A DNA stretch of 22,270 nucleotides from IMG/VR virus record IMGVR_UViG_3300009285_003776, positions 1 through 22,270 of that record. The stretch is one strand, 5' to 3'. Shown piece after piece: positions 15,559-22,270 of this stretch (position 1 is its first letter; every line of letters starts with the position of its first letter). The position numbers and the translations under genes are program-made. A model generated the notes under the pieces. It made no database searches, was not told the DNA's origin, and saw only the letters and a list, made by a program, of their open reading frames with translations. The stretch comes from a virus.

Positions 15559-15650
15559 AATAGTGTCTCCTTTAACCCTTAGATTTTACTGAATCCTCCG
15601 CCCCCTTTAGCGGGGAGGCGGAGGGAACAACAGACTTCGGCACTATTATG
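15556..15650 (-). promoter_or_regulatory. Nested RNA structure linking capsid stop to decoration start
   Basis: The 10-base sequences at 15641-15650 (minus CATAATAGTG, spanning the capsid stop) and 15556-15565 (minus CACTATTATG, including the next start codon) are perfect inverted copies. Between them, 15595-15624 forms a GC-rich hairpin: 7 bp (CCUCCGC/GCGGAGG), a 2-nt bulge, then 4 bp (CCCC/GGGG) and a 6-nt loop. There is no U tract. Folding would put the decoration start codon in a stem that ribosomes finishing the capsid gene could open. Confidence 0.7.
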
Positions 15651-16536
15651 CGTCAGTCGTCTGAACTTTTTGCATCAGTATGCCTTCAGTGCGGACGGCG
15701 CCGAGTTCAAATATAATCTGAACCTGGGTCGTTTCGATGAGGTCGGAGCGTTCCTCGATTTTGAGGCCCATCTCTTTGCTCATGCCCACGCACATGGCGC
15801 GGGTAGACATCGCGAAACAGTCCCTTACGCTGGAATTAACGTCCAGAATAGGGTTGTTCACATCGCCGGCAAACAGGACTATCTGCATACCCGCGGCCTG
15901 CGAGATGCGTCCCTTCTCCACAACATACTGTCTGGTGAAGTCGCTGCTTATAAGTTCGGTTTCTTTCATCAGCATGGTATGCTCCACACCGGAAAGGCCG
16001 AGGATTATCTGCTCGGGTACGTCGTTACCGACTTCGTTGTCCATGAACTTCTGATTGATTTCGAGGAGTTTCTCGTACGTCAAACCCCCGGTGGCGGTAA
16101 CCGTAGTCCCGCCGTCGGTCGCGAAAGTCACGGAGGTGTCCATGTCGCGCCCGGTGTAGACAGTGGCGAACATCGCTTCAACCACGATCCGGTCGAACAC
16201 GCGCTCCATAGCCCTTACACACGCGCCGGCGTATTCCGACTGCGGATTTAACAGCATACCGCGCACGTCGGAGGCATCGATGGGGAGGGTGATCTGGAAG
16301 CGCCGGCGGGAGATCTTCCGCCTGCGGTGCTCGATATCCGAGAACACGACGGGCTGGTGCCTGCCGAAAATCTCGGACGCTTCGACGGAACCTATGCCGT
16401 CGTAAGCGAACTTATCCCCGCTCATCTGTTTGATCTGAACGAAGGGGCGCAGTCTGGCCTTGTTCTGCTGAGCGGCCACATGCACCATATCGGAAAACTG
16501 AATTACCAGCGCTGCATCTATCGTCTCGCCTGCCAT
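15646..16536 (-). CDS. Major capsid protein
   Basis: This encodes 296 residues from ATG 16534-16536, with the ideal ribosome-binding site AAGGAG. The opening (AALVIQFSDMVHVAAQQNKARLRPFV, read in part) followed by YDGIGSVEASEIFGRHQP and a basic run (HRRRKISRRRFQITLPID) matches the family of podovirus major capsid proteins in which 'Q-...-d-iG-...-r-...-T' precedes 'rrr-...-d-...-D'. The middle (TYEKLLEINQKFMDNEV) resembles the helix of an HK97-like fold. The C-terminal EGILMQKVQTTDA is short. It follows the scaffold gene and is preceded by its own strong promoter and a long structured leader, consistent with the most abundant virion protein. The stop TAA is followed at once by TAG. Confidence 0.9.
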   Translation of the reverse strand: MAGETIDAALVIQFSDMVHVAAQQNKARLRPFVQIKQMSGDKFAYDGIGSVEASEIFGRHQPVVFSDIEHRRRKISRRRFQITLPIDASDVRGMLLNPQSEYAGACVRAMERVFDRIVVEAMFATVYTGRDMDTSVTFATDGGTTVTATGGLTYEKLLEINQKFMDNEVGNDVPEQIILGLSGVEHTMLMKETELISSDFTRQYVVEKGRISQAAGMQIVLFAGDVNNPILDVNSSVRDCFAMSTRAMCVGMSKEMGLKIEERSDLIETTQVQIIFELGAVRTEGILMQKVQTTDA

Positions 16537-16733
16537 AGTTATTTCTCCTTAACCGTCTTAGATTGCCGAAAAGAAACAAAGCCCGTCTACTGTTTTAAGC
16601 GAAGTCAGTATCCTCGAACCGACCGAGGGTGCCTTCTCCATTTACGCTGGTCGCGGGTGGGTGATTGTCCCCCACCAAACAGCGGGGTTTCTTTTCTCAT
16701 CTAGGATAAGAAGAAAAAACGTATCCGCACTTA
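16537..16733 (-). promoter_or_regulatory. Long structured 5' leader of the capsid gene
   Basis: About 200 nt lie between the expected start site and the capsid ATG. Three pairings are visible on the minus strand. GGUGGG/CCCACC (16656-16676, 9-nt loop) can extend with CGCUG/CAGCG (16645-16684). CCCCGC can instead pair with GUGGGG, sharing the same GGUGGG bases. CCUCG/CGAGG (16612-16628, 7-nt loop) is separate. The first two are mutually exclusive. A 31-codon frame (ATG 16700 to TGA 16605) crosses the leader but has no ribosome-binding site. No known riboswitch class is recognised. The end near 16541 holds the capsid Shine-Dalgarno site. Confidence 0.5.
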
Positions 16734-16740
16734 TACCACC

Positions 16741-16769
16741 ATTCTACAACAAAAGCCACTGGCTGTCAA
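16741..16769 (-). promoter_or_regulatory. Near-consensus sigma-70-type promoter for the capsid gene
   Basis: On the minus strand TTGACA (16764-16769), a 17-base spacer and TAGAAT (16741-16746) match the housekeeping consensus at 11 of 12 positions. The -35 box lies seven bases after the scaffold TAG stop, and A/T-rich sequence (AAAAAATAGAAAG) lies upstream like a weak UP element. Transcription is expected to start near 16734. It gives the capsid and downstream genes extra transcription over the packaging operon. Confidence 0.88.
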
Positions 16770-16776
16770 GAACTTT

Positions 16777-17613
16777 CTATTTTTTACCCCCATCTTTCGG
16801 GAGGGCGGCATAGACAGCGTTTATCTTCGCCACTACCTCGTTATGCCGGGGATGGAAAGCGTCTTTATACTCAGGGAGCGCCATTAACTTCCGCGCCTCC
16901 TCTCTGGCAGCGAGAGGATCAGACCCCGCCGGTTTCCCACCGACGCCGTTAAGGTTGTCCTCTTTCATGTACTTGGCGCGGACGCCATTGAGAATCCCGG
17001 CCAAAACCACCAAGCTCTCGTTCGGGAGTTTGGCCACATAAGGCTTCAGGTTCTCGGGAGTGAAGTTGTTTATCATCTCTTTTGTGTGGGCGAGAACTTC
17101 TGTGTTGTCCGCCCCAAACGTCTTGGCCGTCAGCTCCTCGAATTGCCTGTCAAGGGCGGCGGCGGCCTTCTGCTGTTCGGCGCTCTGCACTTTTGCCATA
17201 GCATTGAAGTCCGCCTGGAGAACAGCGGCCTGTTGTTTCGTGAGCCCGGCCTTATGGAAGATGCCTTTCACTCCTTTGACGAAGTTTTCATCAGGAGCAG
17301 GCGCTCCGTCTTCAACTTCGAAGTCGTAAGCGTCGGGGGTCTCAGGGCGCAATTTTGCGTAAAACTGATCCCACTCCTCTTTGGAAGCGGTAGCGGAATC
17401 TGGTATCCCGATCTTCTTTCCGACCAGCTTTTCTGCGCCGTCGAGCTTTTTAAATACCTCATTGTACGCCTCCGGACCGACGGGCATACCCAGGATGTCT
17501 TTCAGATAGGGCCTGTCGTGAAATTCCTTCGGGACGATGGTATTGAACAGCACTTTTCCGTCGTCCGCTTTCCCGTCCCCTGCTCCCGCTCCCGCTTTCT
17601 GTTCCTCTCCCAT
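16777..17613 (-). CDS. Capsid scaffold protein
   Basis: This encodes 278 residues from ATG 17611-17613, with AAAGGAG upstream at the end of the preceding gene. The protein is acidic and helical. The N-terminus is Gly/Lys/Asp-rich. The segment EEWDQFYAKLRPETPDAYDF (residues about 80-100) is the recurrent 'W-x-x-FY-x-KLRPE-p--Y-f' motif of podovirus scaffolds. Long helices follow (LTKQQAAVLQADFNAMAKV; QQKAAAALDRQFEEL), and the C-terminus is basic, as expected for a segment that docks on capsid subunits. Scaffolds guide procapsid assembly and are released on DNA packaging. Position between the portal and capsid genes agrees. No cysteine is seen. Confidence 0.87.
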   Translation of the reverse strand: MGEEQKAGAGAGDGKADDGKVLFNTIVPKEFHDRPYLKDILGMPVGPEAYNEVFKKLDGAEKLVGKKIGIPDSATASKEEWDQFYAKLRPETPDAYDFEVEDGAPAPDENFVKGVKGIFHKAGLTKQQAAVLQADFNAMAKVQSAEQQKAAAALDRQFEELTAKTFGADNTEVLAHTKEMINNFTPENLKPYVAKLPNESLVVLAGILNGVRAKYMKEDNLNGVGGKPAGSDPLAAREEARKLMALPEYKDAFHPRHNEVVAKINAVYAALPKDGGKK

Positions 17614-17614
17614 A

Positions 17615-17920
17615 TTATTGGTTCTCCTTTTGGTACTCGATTTCTTTCAGCAAATTTGAATCCGCGAAGGCCCTAAGACGCAGGTATATCTCGCGCCGGG
17701 CTTCGTTGTACGCTGTGCTGCTGTTTTTTATATCCCCTGTGGTTAGGTCCACCACCAGGGAGGAGCGATTGAAACCGCACACCCGGCACAAAAAACCAAA
17801 CACCCTTTTGCCATCCGCTGTCTTTAGGAGGGCGTTGATGGACTCACCGAGTTGTTTCGCTTCCAACGCTCTTCGTTGTTCCGCAGCTTTCCTTACTTCT
17901 TCCTGTTCCTCTTTTGTCAT
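17615..17920 (-). CDS. Bbp19-like phage protein
   Basis: This encodes 101 residues from ATG 17918-17920, with a strong AGGAGG site. The first 30 residues are a charged helix (KEEQEEVRKAAEQRRALEAK). The rest follows the Bbp19-like pattern: DGKRVFGFLCRVCGFNRSSL, then STAYNEARREIYLRLRAFAD. That family, named from Bordetella phage BPP-1, is characteristically 'T-x-x-GrrvlwwlL-x-cGv-...-fNEGrRnVGl-L' and is encoded between portal and scaffold in many podoviruses. Its function is not established; a head-assembly role is inferred. Two cysteines in CRVCGF are the conserved site in the family, in which one is usual. Confidence 0.82.
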   Translation of the reverse strand: MTKEEQEEVRKAAEQRRALEAKQLGESINALLKTADGKRVFGFLCRVCGFNRSSLVVDLTTGDIKNSSTAYNEARREIYLRLRAFADSNLLKEIEYQKENQ

Positions 17921-17932
17921 CGCTTCCTCCTG

Positions 17933-19687
17933 TTATTTAGCCCCGCCACCGCCCAACGACCCCATCCCTCCGCCCATAGACTGTTTCGCTTGCCCGAAGT
18001 TCCTGGCCGCCTCCGACACCGCCCGCGCGGACTCGATCTCGTCTGCCTGTTTCTGCTGCGCCGCCATATCAGCTCTTAACTGTTTAATGGCGTCGACTGT
18101 CCTCAGTGACGTGGACGGGGCACCGCAGTATTTAACCAAATTCTGCGCTATGTCGTCAACGTCAAAATTATCGGAAAGGCCGGGCATAGTCTGCCCGTTC
18201 TGGAGAACAAAGTCAGACAAGGTGAGTATACCCTGTAATTTCTCTGACTGCATGAACCGTTTGGCCGGGGAAACATAGCGCACGTCAAATACATCGAGCC
18301 CCTCGTCTATGGCCTTCAACACGGCTTCGGGGATGATTACCGCCTCCCGCCCCAATACCTTCGCCCACGCCTTTTTCGCCAGCCCCATCGCCCCCGACAT
18401 CGCCACCCCTAACATTCCCTTCCTATAAAGGATATTAAAAGTCCTTTCCACCAAAGGGGTGAGTAGTTCCAATTCTTGCCGGGCGAATAGCGATCCTAGC
18501 GATTCCCCCCGCATCCTGTTTCTAACCGACGTTTCAAACGCCGTCATCTGGACGTTATTATTCAGATCCAGAAGGCGGTCGACATAAAACGCCTGGGTAA
18601 TCGCTTCTTTAAATTTCTCCTCGAGTTTATCCGCGCTCTGCAATTCCCCCACCGTGTATAACGCCCCTATGGGCTTGTCGGAACCTATCCGGCCTGAACT
18701 GTTAAAGACATTCAACGCGCCGGCGGAAGTGTCTATGACCCCGCCACCTAACCGCCCATCATCCAGAACGTAGAGAGGGGGGTCGAGCTGTTTCTCGGTG
18801 GCTATGATAATCGCCTCTTTCAGCGCGTTAAGGGACGAAGTATCGGGCAGAGCCACCATTCCAGGGGAACGCCCATACGCCTCTTCTATGCTCTTGAAAA
18901 AGCGAACCACAAAGACCGGCAGCTCGTGATAGCCGCTTTCTCGCATCATCACCTTATTGGTGTGATCTATGTGGCAGGTCTTAAACGCCATGCCGTAGAC
19001 GCCTTCCTTCCCCTGCCTGTCCGCTGCCCGGCGCGGTTCTATGACCTTCAACACTTCCACTTCCTCTTCGTACCGACCGCCCTTATACGCCTCCGAAACT
19101 TGGGGGGCTACGACATCTTTATCGCCGTATTCTTCCACGACCTGGCGAACGGTATATTTCCGAAGTGAGTATATCGTGTCTACGAAGCCCTGCGCATTTT
19201 CCGAGATGCACATATTCTTTATGCCCCAGGCGTCATAGATTACGGGAGTAGTCTTATCAGGACCGTCAAACACGCCGACACCGCTCGTCCCAAACACCCC
19301 CTGTTCTAAGAAGTGTTCTTGAAACGCGAGGAGAAGCCCCGCCCTCGGGTTATCCATCGCCCGCTGCATCTGCCTATTTACATACCGGAAATACTCATCC
19401 ACCCCCGGCTCGTCCTTTATCTCGAACACGGGATCGAGAATGACGGAGCGCGACGCGTCCGGCCAGAGCATGGAAAGGAAAGCCGACGCCATGACCCATG
19501 CCATGAACTGGCCGGTGTTGTCAAAGAGATTCGCCTGGAGAAAGTCACCGGGGGAGATGGTGGACGTGAAATTGGATTTGCGCGTTAAAAACGCCTCTGC
19601 TAACTTCTGATAGTGAATGTTCCACGGGGCCTTCTCACGTTCCAGATCCCGGTAGCGGGAAAGATACCTATTGATGTCGGATGCCAT
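17933..19687 (-). CDS. Portal protein (podovirus head-to-tail connector)
   Basis: This encodes 584 residues from ATG 19685-19687, with AGGAGA upstream. The N-terminal region (YRDLEREKAPWNIHYQKLAE, then NLFDNTGQFMAWVMASAFLS and MLWP) is the signature of the podovirus 'head-to-tail connecting' portal family: helix, 'W-...-i-...-p', then 'dstg--a---lAs-l-s-ltpp'. Later motifs include YGRSPGMVALPDTSSLNALK and NVQMTAFETSVRNR, which fit the stem and wing. The C-terminus is Gln/Gly-rich (QKQADEIESARAVSEAARNF). It forms the dodecameric DNA gate at the capsid vertex, binds terminase during packaging and binds the adaptor afterwards. T7 gp8 is about 536 residues, so the length fits. Confidence 0.92.
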   Translation of the reverse strand: MASDINRYLSRYRDLEREKAPWNIHYQKLAEAFLTRKSNFTSTISPGDFLQANLFDNTGQFMAWVMASAFLSMLWPDASRSVILDPVFEIKDEPGVDEYFRYVNRQMQRAMDNPRAGLLLAFQEHFLEQGVFGTSGVGVFDGPDKTTPVIYDAWGIKNMCISENAQGFVDTIYSLRKYTVRQVVEEYGDKDVVAPQVSEAYKGGRYEEEVEVLKVIEPRRAADRQGKEGVYGMAFKTCHIDHTNKVMMRESGYHELPVFVVRFFKSIEEAYGRSPGMVALPDTSSLNALKEAIIIATEKQLDPPLYVLDDGRLGGGVIDTSAGALNVFNSSGRIGSDKPIGALYTVGELQSADKLEEKFKEAITQAFYVDRLLDLNNNVQMTAFETSVRNRMRGESLGSLFARQELELLTPLVERTFNILYRKGMLGVAMSGAMGLAKKAWAKVLGREAVIIPEAVLKAIDEGLDVFDVRYVSPAKRFMQSEKLQGILTLSDFVLQNGQTMPGLSDNFDVDDIAQNLVKYCGAPSTSLRTVDAIKQLRADMAAQQKQADEIESARAVSEAARNFGQAKQSMGGGMGSLGGGGAK

Positions 19688-19767
19688 ATTTTAATGTCTC
19701 CTAAGAACGGGGGGCCGGCGAGGGCGAGAGGTGGCGCCCGATAAACCCCCACAGGGATGGGACGTAT

Positions 19768-19796
19768 CTTTTATCGCCGGCCACACCGTTTATCAA
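19768..19796 (-). promoter_or_regulatory. Candidate weak promoter and inverted repeats before the portal gene
   Basis: The 105-bp gap after the small coiled-coil gene holds TTGATA (19791-19796), a 17-base spacer and TAAAAG (19768-19773) on the minus strand, 9 of 12 consensus matches, with the -35 box overlapping a TGA stop. Nearby, GGCCGGCGA (19713-19721) is a perfect inverted copy of 19774-19782, and an imperfect 14-base pair joins 19731-19744 to 19771-19784. The portal ribosome-binding site AGGAGA closes the gap. Confidence 0.35.
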
Positions 19797-20095
19797 TTCC
19801 CGAAAATTCTCCCCCGACCCGAAATTCTGTCCTCTCGCTGCGACGCCTGCACCGAACCGCTGAAACCCATGCTCAAAATAGAGGGGAAGCCGTATCCGGA
19901 ACCCGCCGTCGCCCCTCGAACACTCGCCCTCTCTTCGGCTTCTTTTTTAGCCGCCGCTTCCGCAGCCAGCTGCGCCTCTCTCTGCCGGGCCAGGTCGGCG
20001 GTTCTGTCACGCTCGGCCCGCGCCTCCTCCTCGCGCTGACGAAGACCCGGACTGAATAATCCATACGCCTGGCCGATAACAGAATGTGAACTCAT
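19793..20095 (-). CDS. Small coiled-coil phage protein between terminase and portal
   Basis: This encodes 100 residues from ATG 20093-20095, with GAGGA overlapping the terminase stop region. Residues about 18-58 form a highly charged Arg/Glu/Ala helix (RQREEEARAERDRTADLARQ and onward), very likely a coiled coil. The C-terminal third is Gly/Ser-rich (ATAGSGYGFPSILSMGFSGS) and ends RISGRGRIFGN. Small proteins with a charged helix and a 'STILTGxxGL'-like tail are common beside podovirus portals, and the end here is reminiscent of that pattern but not a clear match. No function is known. A head or portal accessory role is inferred from location. Confidence 0.65.
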   Translation of the reverse strand: MSSHSVIGQAYGLFSPGLRQREEEARAERDRTADLARQREAQLAAEAAAKKEAEERASVRGATAGSGYGFPSILSMGFSGSVQASQREDRISGRGRIFGN

Positions 20096-20096
20096 G

Positions 20097-21722
20097 CTAT
20101 TTTCCTCGTATCCTTCTCATCGACGACAAGGGGCTGTTATTTTCTTTCTTCCTGAAACCTATCACGTCTTCGCCCTCAACGCTCCGCTTGCGAAACATTG
20201 ATTGGTTGTCCGCTCTCCTAACCGGATAGGCGAATGTGAGAGCGAAGGCGTCATAGATATCAGTCGACTTTCCCCCCAACAGCTTTTTGATATCTTTCTT
20301 AGCTTTGATGTATTTTAACCCATTTGAGGTGGTCTCGTCAAGTGGTATCGCAGCGAAGTCGGAGTGAACCTCGTCGTCATCCGGTATCCTTACCCCGCCC
20401 CCATTCACCCACTCCGCCGCGTCTATCATCATCTCCGACCGCTTGTTAAGATAGACTTCGGGGCGGATAGCTCTCTCCCCGAATCCCACTCCTTGAACCC
20501 GTTGCCTGAACCCCAACTCATGCAATCGGTCGATGGTGCCGTGGCCGTACCCCACGTCGAAGAAGCACATATCCACGTTTCTTTTCTGGATGAGATTGGC
20601 GCAGACACCGGCCAGCGCCATGTCCATGTTCGGCATTTTCGGGACCTTTATCATCTCCTCGAAATACCGCCCTCTCCGAAAAACAATCACCGTCCTGTCG
20701 CTGCCTTCGGAACTGCCCGCCGAGTCCACACCCATGATCAAAGGCGCGTTGTCATCGGTCAGTGTGTTGTTCTTTCTCGCCGCCATGATCGCGCCGGGAT
20801 TTATAAGCCCGATGCCCGACGCCTGGAAAGCCTCTATAGGATTGGCCGGGTACACCTGTCTGAATTTCCGCAACCCCTTTTCGAAGGACAACCCGTTACT
20901 GAATTCAACTATTTTAGCCCGGCGCCACAAGATCTTACGGTAAGACTTCTCTTTAGGGAACTCTTTAAAATAGAGGTCGGCATATACCTTTTCCTCCTCG
21001 GTGAGGGGGGAGCCATCAGCGTCTCTTTCATACTCCTCCTGCCAATACCACGGGATAAATATTAACTCGTAGTCTCCTACCCCCTTCAGCGCGTCCATGC
21101 ACTTGCCATAGAAAAGACCGATTGGGCCATTTGCTGTGGATTCCAAAATCACCTCTGTCCCTATCAAGGCGATGGACTCAAGGGCACCATCCTGTATCTC
21201 TTCCGCGTTTTCCCAATACGCCACTTCGGACCCATGAAAATACTGCGCTGTCCCACCGCGGCCCACGTTTTCAGACCCGGCGGTTCCAACAGCGAAGTCG
21301 CTGCCTATCCCGCCGAACACCAACTCGTTGCGATTCGACACCCCTTCCTCTGGCCGCAATTCAACCCTGGCGCCTTCCTGAAACCGCTTGACCATGCGGA
21401 ACAATTTGTGGGTAGCTGATCCGTCGTGGGACAAAACGAAGACCGACTTCCCCTTGTGACGCGAAGCCTTCCAGTAATATCTACCCTCTGTATAGGTGGA
21501 CACACCCTGCTGCCGTCCTTTCAATACCAGAACGCGGACGAAGCCCTTGCGCCGCCACATATCTTCGATACGATTGTGGATATATTTCTGAGCGCGATTA
21601 AGCATCCACACCACCAAATCCCCCTCTTTGTCCTTCACCATCATAGGGGCTTTGGCCGCAAAAAATTCAAGGTCGGTGTTCAGCCGGTTGTGGATCTCAA
21701 GGAGAGAGTTGTCAAGTATCAT
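20097..21722 (-). CDS. terL: Terminase large subunit (DNA-packaging ATPase/nuclease)
   Basis: This encodes 541 residues from ATG 21720-21722, which overlaps the small-terminase stop as ATGA and has GAGGGG upstream; a TTG at 21743 is rejected. The ATPase part shows a Walker A-like LKGRQQGVST (about residues 67-76), a Walker B-type segment YFHGSEVAYWENAEE (about 161-175) and the coupling motif VILESTANG (about 191-199). The nuclease part shows MGVDSAGSSEGSD (about 330-342), CFFDVGYGHG (about 386-395) and DIYDAFALTF (about 488-497), whose Asp residues would bind metal. The protein docks on the portal, pumps DNA into the procapsid and cuts the concatemer. Length and motif order are complete. Confidence 0.95.
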   Translation of the reverse strand: MILDNSLLEIHNRLNTDLEFFAAKAPMMVKDKEGDLVVWMLNRAQKYIHNRIEDMWRRKGFVRVLVLKGRQQGVSTYTEGRYYWKASRHKGKSVFVLSHDGSATHKLFRMVKRFQEGARVELRPEEGVSNRNELVFGGIGSDFAVGTAGSENVGRGGTAQYFHGSEVAYWENAEEIQDGALESIALIGTEVILESTANGPIGLFYGKCMDALKGVGDYELIFIPWYWQEEYERDADGSPLTEEEKVYADLYFKEFPKEKSYRKILWRRAKIVEFSNGLSFEKGLRKFRQVYPANPIEAFQASGIGLINPGAIMAARKNNTLTDDNAPLIMGVDSAGSSEGSDRTVIVFRRGRYFEEMIKVPKMPNMDMALAGVCANLIQKRNVDMCFFDVGYGHGTIDRLHELGFRQRVQGVGFGERAIRPEVYLNKRSEMMIDAAEWVNGGGVRIPDDDEVHSDFAAIPLDETTSNGLKYIKAKKDIKKLLGGKSTDIYDAFALTFAYPVRRADNQSMFRKRSVEGEDVIGFRKKENNSPLSSMRRIRGK

Positions 21723-22186
21723 CGTGTCAACCCCTCGCCCCAATCGTCATCAGCGGCGGCAGCATCAGAGGATGGCGGGATATCTGAAAAACCCTGCTGC
21801 TGCCGCGCCATCTCTTTTAAGACATCTTCATATGACATGCGGATGCTCTTGCTTTCCACCGACTGTTTAGGTCTGCCCAGCACCCTATCAAGCAACTCAG
21901 ACGCGACGGCCAAATCCCCTTCAGCGGCTTTCCGCGCCATGCGTATCATCATGACCTCTGCATTAGTCAGGCCGTCAAACTCGCCGCCGTCTAGCCCCAA
22001 AGGGTCTACGTAAGGAAGCGACATCGCGGCGCCGGCCAGGGCCTCTAACTGCGGTTTTGTTATGAGGGGGGAAGAGGAAGGAACGGGCAAGCCATCCGCC
22101 CCCCACACCATCAATCGTCTATTGACGATGACAGCGGAGGGGGGCTGGGGCGGGAGGGAGACGGGCTCGTTCTCCTCTTCTTCCAT
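21719..22186 (-). CDS. Probable terminase small subunit
   Basis: This encodes 155 residues from ATG 22184-22186, overlapping the stop of the upstream gene by one base (TAATG). The N-terminus is acidic and Pro-rich. The core, VMMIRMARKAAEGDLAVASE followed by LLDRVLGRPKQSVE, matches the recurrent segment 'a-k-A-eGD--Al--lLdRveGkp-qsv' of phage proteins that usually sit directly before large terminases. A helix and an acidic tail (SDAAAADDDWGEGL) follow. Small terminases recognise the genome's packaging site and load the large subunit. The N-terminal helix-turn-helix is not obvious, so identity rests on the core motif and direct coupling to the large terminase. Confidence 0.75.
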   Translation of the reverse strand: MEEEENEPVSLPPQPPSAVIVNRRLMVWGADGLPVPSSSPLITKPQLEALAGAAMSLPYVDPLGLDGGEFDGLTNAEVMMIRMARKAAEGDLAVASELLDRVLGRPKQSVESKSIRMSYEDVLKEMARQQQGFSDIPPSSDAAAADDDWGEGLTR

Positions 22187-22270
22187 TAAGGATTAAGCTC
22201 TTCCAGCTCGGCCTTTTTCAGAAGTTCATCGACCCGGCGCTTTTCGCGTTGGTCGAAACCGCGGGGGTTC
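22186..22270 (-). CDS. C-terminal end of an upstream gene (5' end beyond window)
   Basis: One minus-strand frame stays open from the right edge to TAA 22186-22188, giving 27 residues (NPRGFDQREKRRVDELLKKA, then ELEELNP) that form a charged helix. The stop overlaps the small-terminase start as TAATG, the same arrangement as other gene junctions here, which supports a real gene. Too little is visible to identify it. Confidence 0.6.
   Translation of the reverse strand, partial: NPRGFDQREKRRVDELLKKAELEELNP

Noticed and set aside
16612-16628. tRNA-like GGTTCGA loop in the capsid leader
   Set aside because: The flanking bases pair as CCUCG/CGAGG around a seven-base loop, but not in T-arm register, and no acceptor, D or anticodon arm can be assembled.
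20364-21065. Long plus-strand open frames, for example 20364-21065, 12154-12891 and 8046-8528
   Set aside because: All lie opposite strongly supported minus-strand genes (terminase, nozzle, ejection protein), lack ribosome-binding sites in a coherent order, and have low-complexity His/Arg-rich translations typical of antisense shadows.

Overview
The window is the late (structural) region of a tailed bacteriophage with a short, T7/BPP-1-like podovirus tail, from an unidentified and probably uncultured host. Every supportable gene is on the minus strand, so transcription runs from base 22270 towards base 1. The genes are packed, often with ATGA or TAATG overlaps. Stops TAA, TAG and TGA are all used, so the standard bacterial code fits. 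No polymerase, replication gene, integrase, tRNA or CRISPR array is visible. The host cannot be named from the sequence. Consensus sigma-70 promoters, good Shine-Dalgarno sites and Sec signal peptides indicate an ordinary bacterium. A NVGIGTT-type fibre motif is, to my memory, common in surface proteins of uncultured phyla such as Elusimicrobiota, but that is only a hint.

Packaging and head, 22270 to about 15060: the end of an unknown gene, a small-terminase-like gene, the large terminase, a small coiled-coil protein, the portal (head-to-tail connector), a Bbp19-like protein, the scaffold, the major capsid protein behind its own strong promoter and a structured 200-nt leader, and a probable capsid decoration protein. 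Two strong RNA hairpins flank the decoration gene.

Tail and ejection machinery, about 14980 to 4700: a gp11-like adaptor, a gp12-like nozzle, a gp13-like GNAT-fold protein, then gp14-, gp15- and gp16-like internal virion (ejection) proteins. The last is a 1592-residue protein with no recognisable transglycosylase. The three ejection proteins contain no cysteine that I can find.

Accessory cluster, 4700 to 1: a perfect TTGACA-17-TATAAT promoter starts a run of ten small genes. Five encode N-terminal Sec signal peptides on fibre-like, repeat-rich or cysteine-containing proteins (phage-fibre motif, NVGIGTT fibre, possible lectin-like domain, collagen-like repeat). Between them lie small membrane proteins, a holin-like protein and a transglutaminase/papain-like protein. 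Exported fibre-like proteins in a phage late operon are the most unusual feature. They may be surface or periplasmic proteins made late in infection, or virion fibres with an unexpected assembly route.

The capsid promoter and the fibre-cluster promoter are nearly identical even inside their 17-bp spacers, and both -35 boxes sit directly after the stop codon of the preceding gene. This suggests a phage-specific late promoter family giving extra transcription of capsid and fibre-cluster genes.
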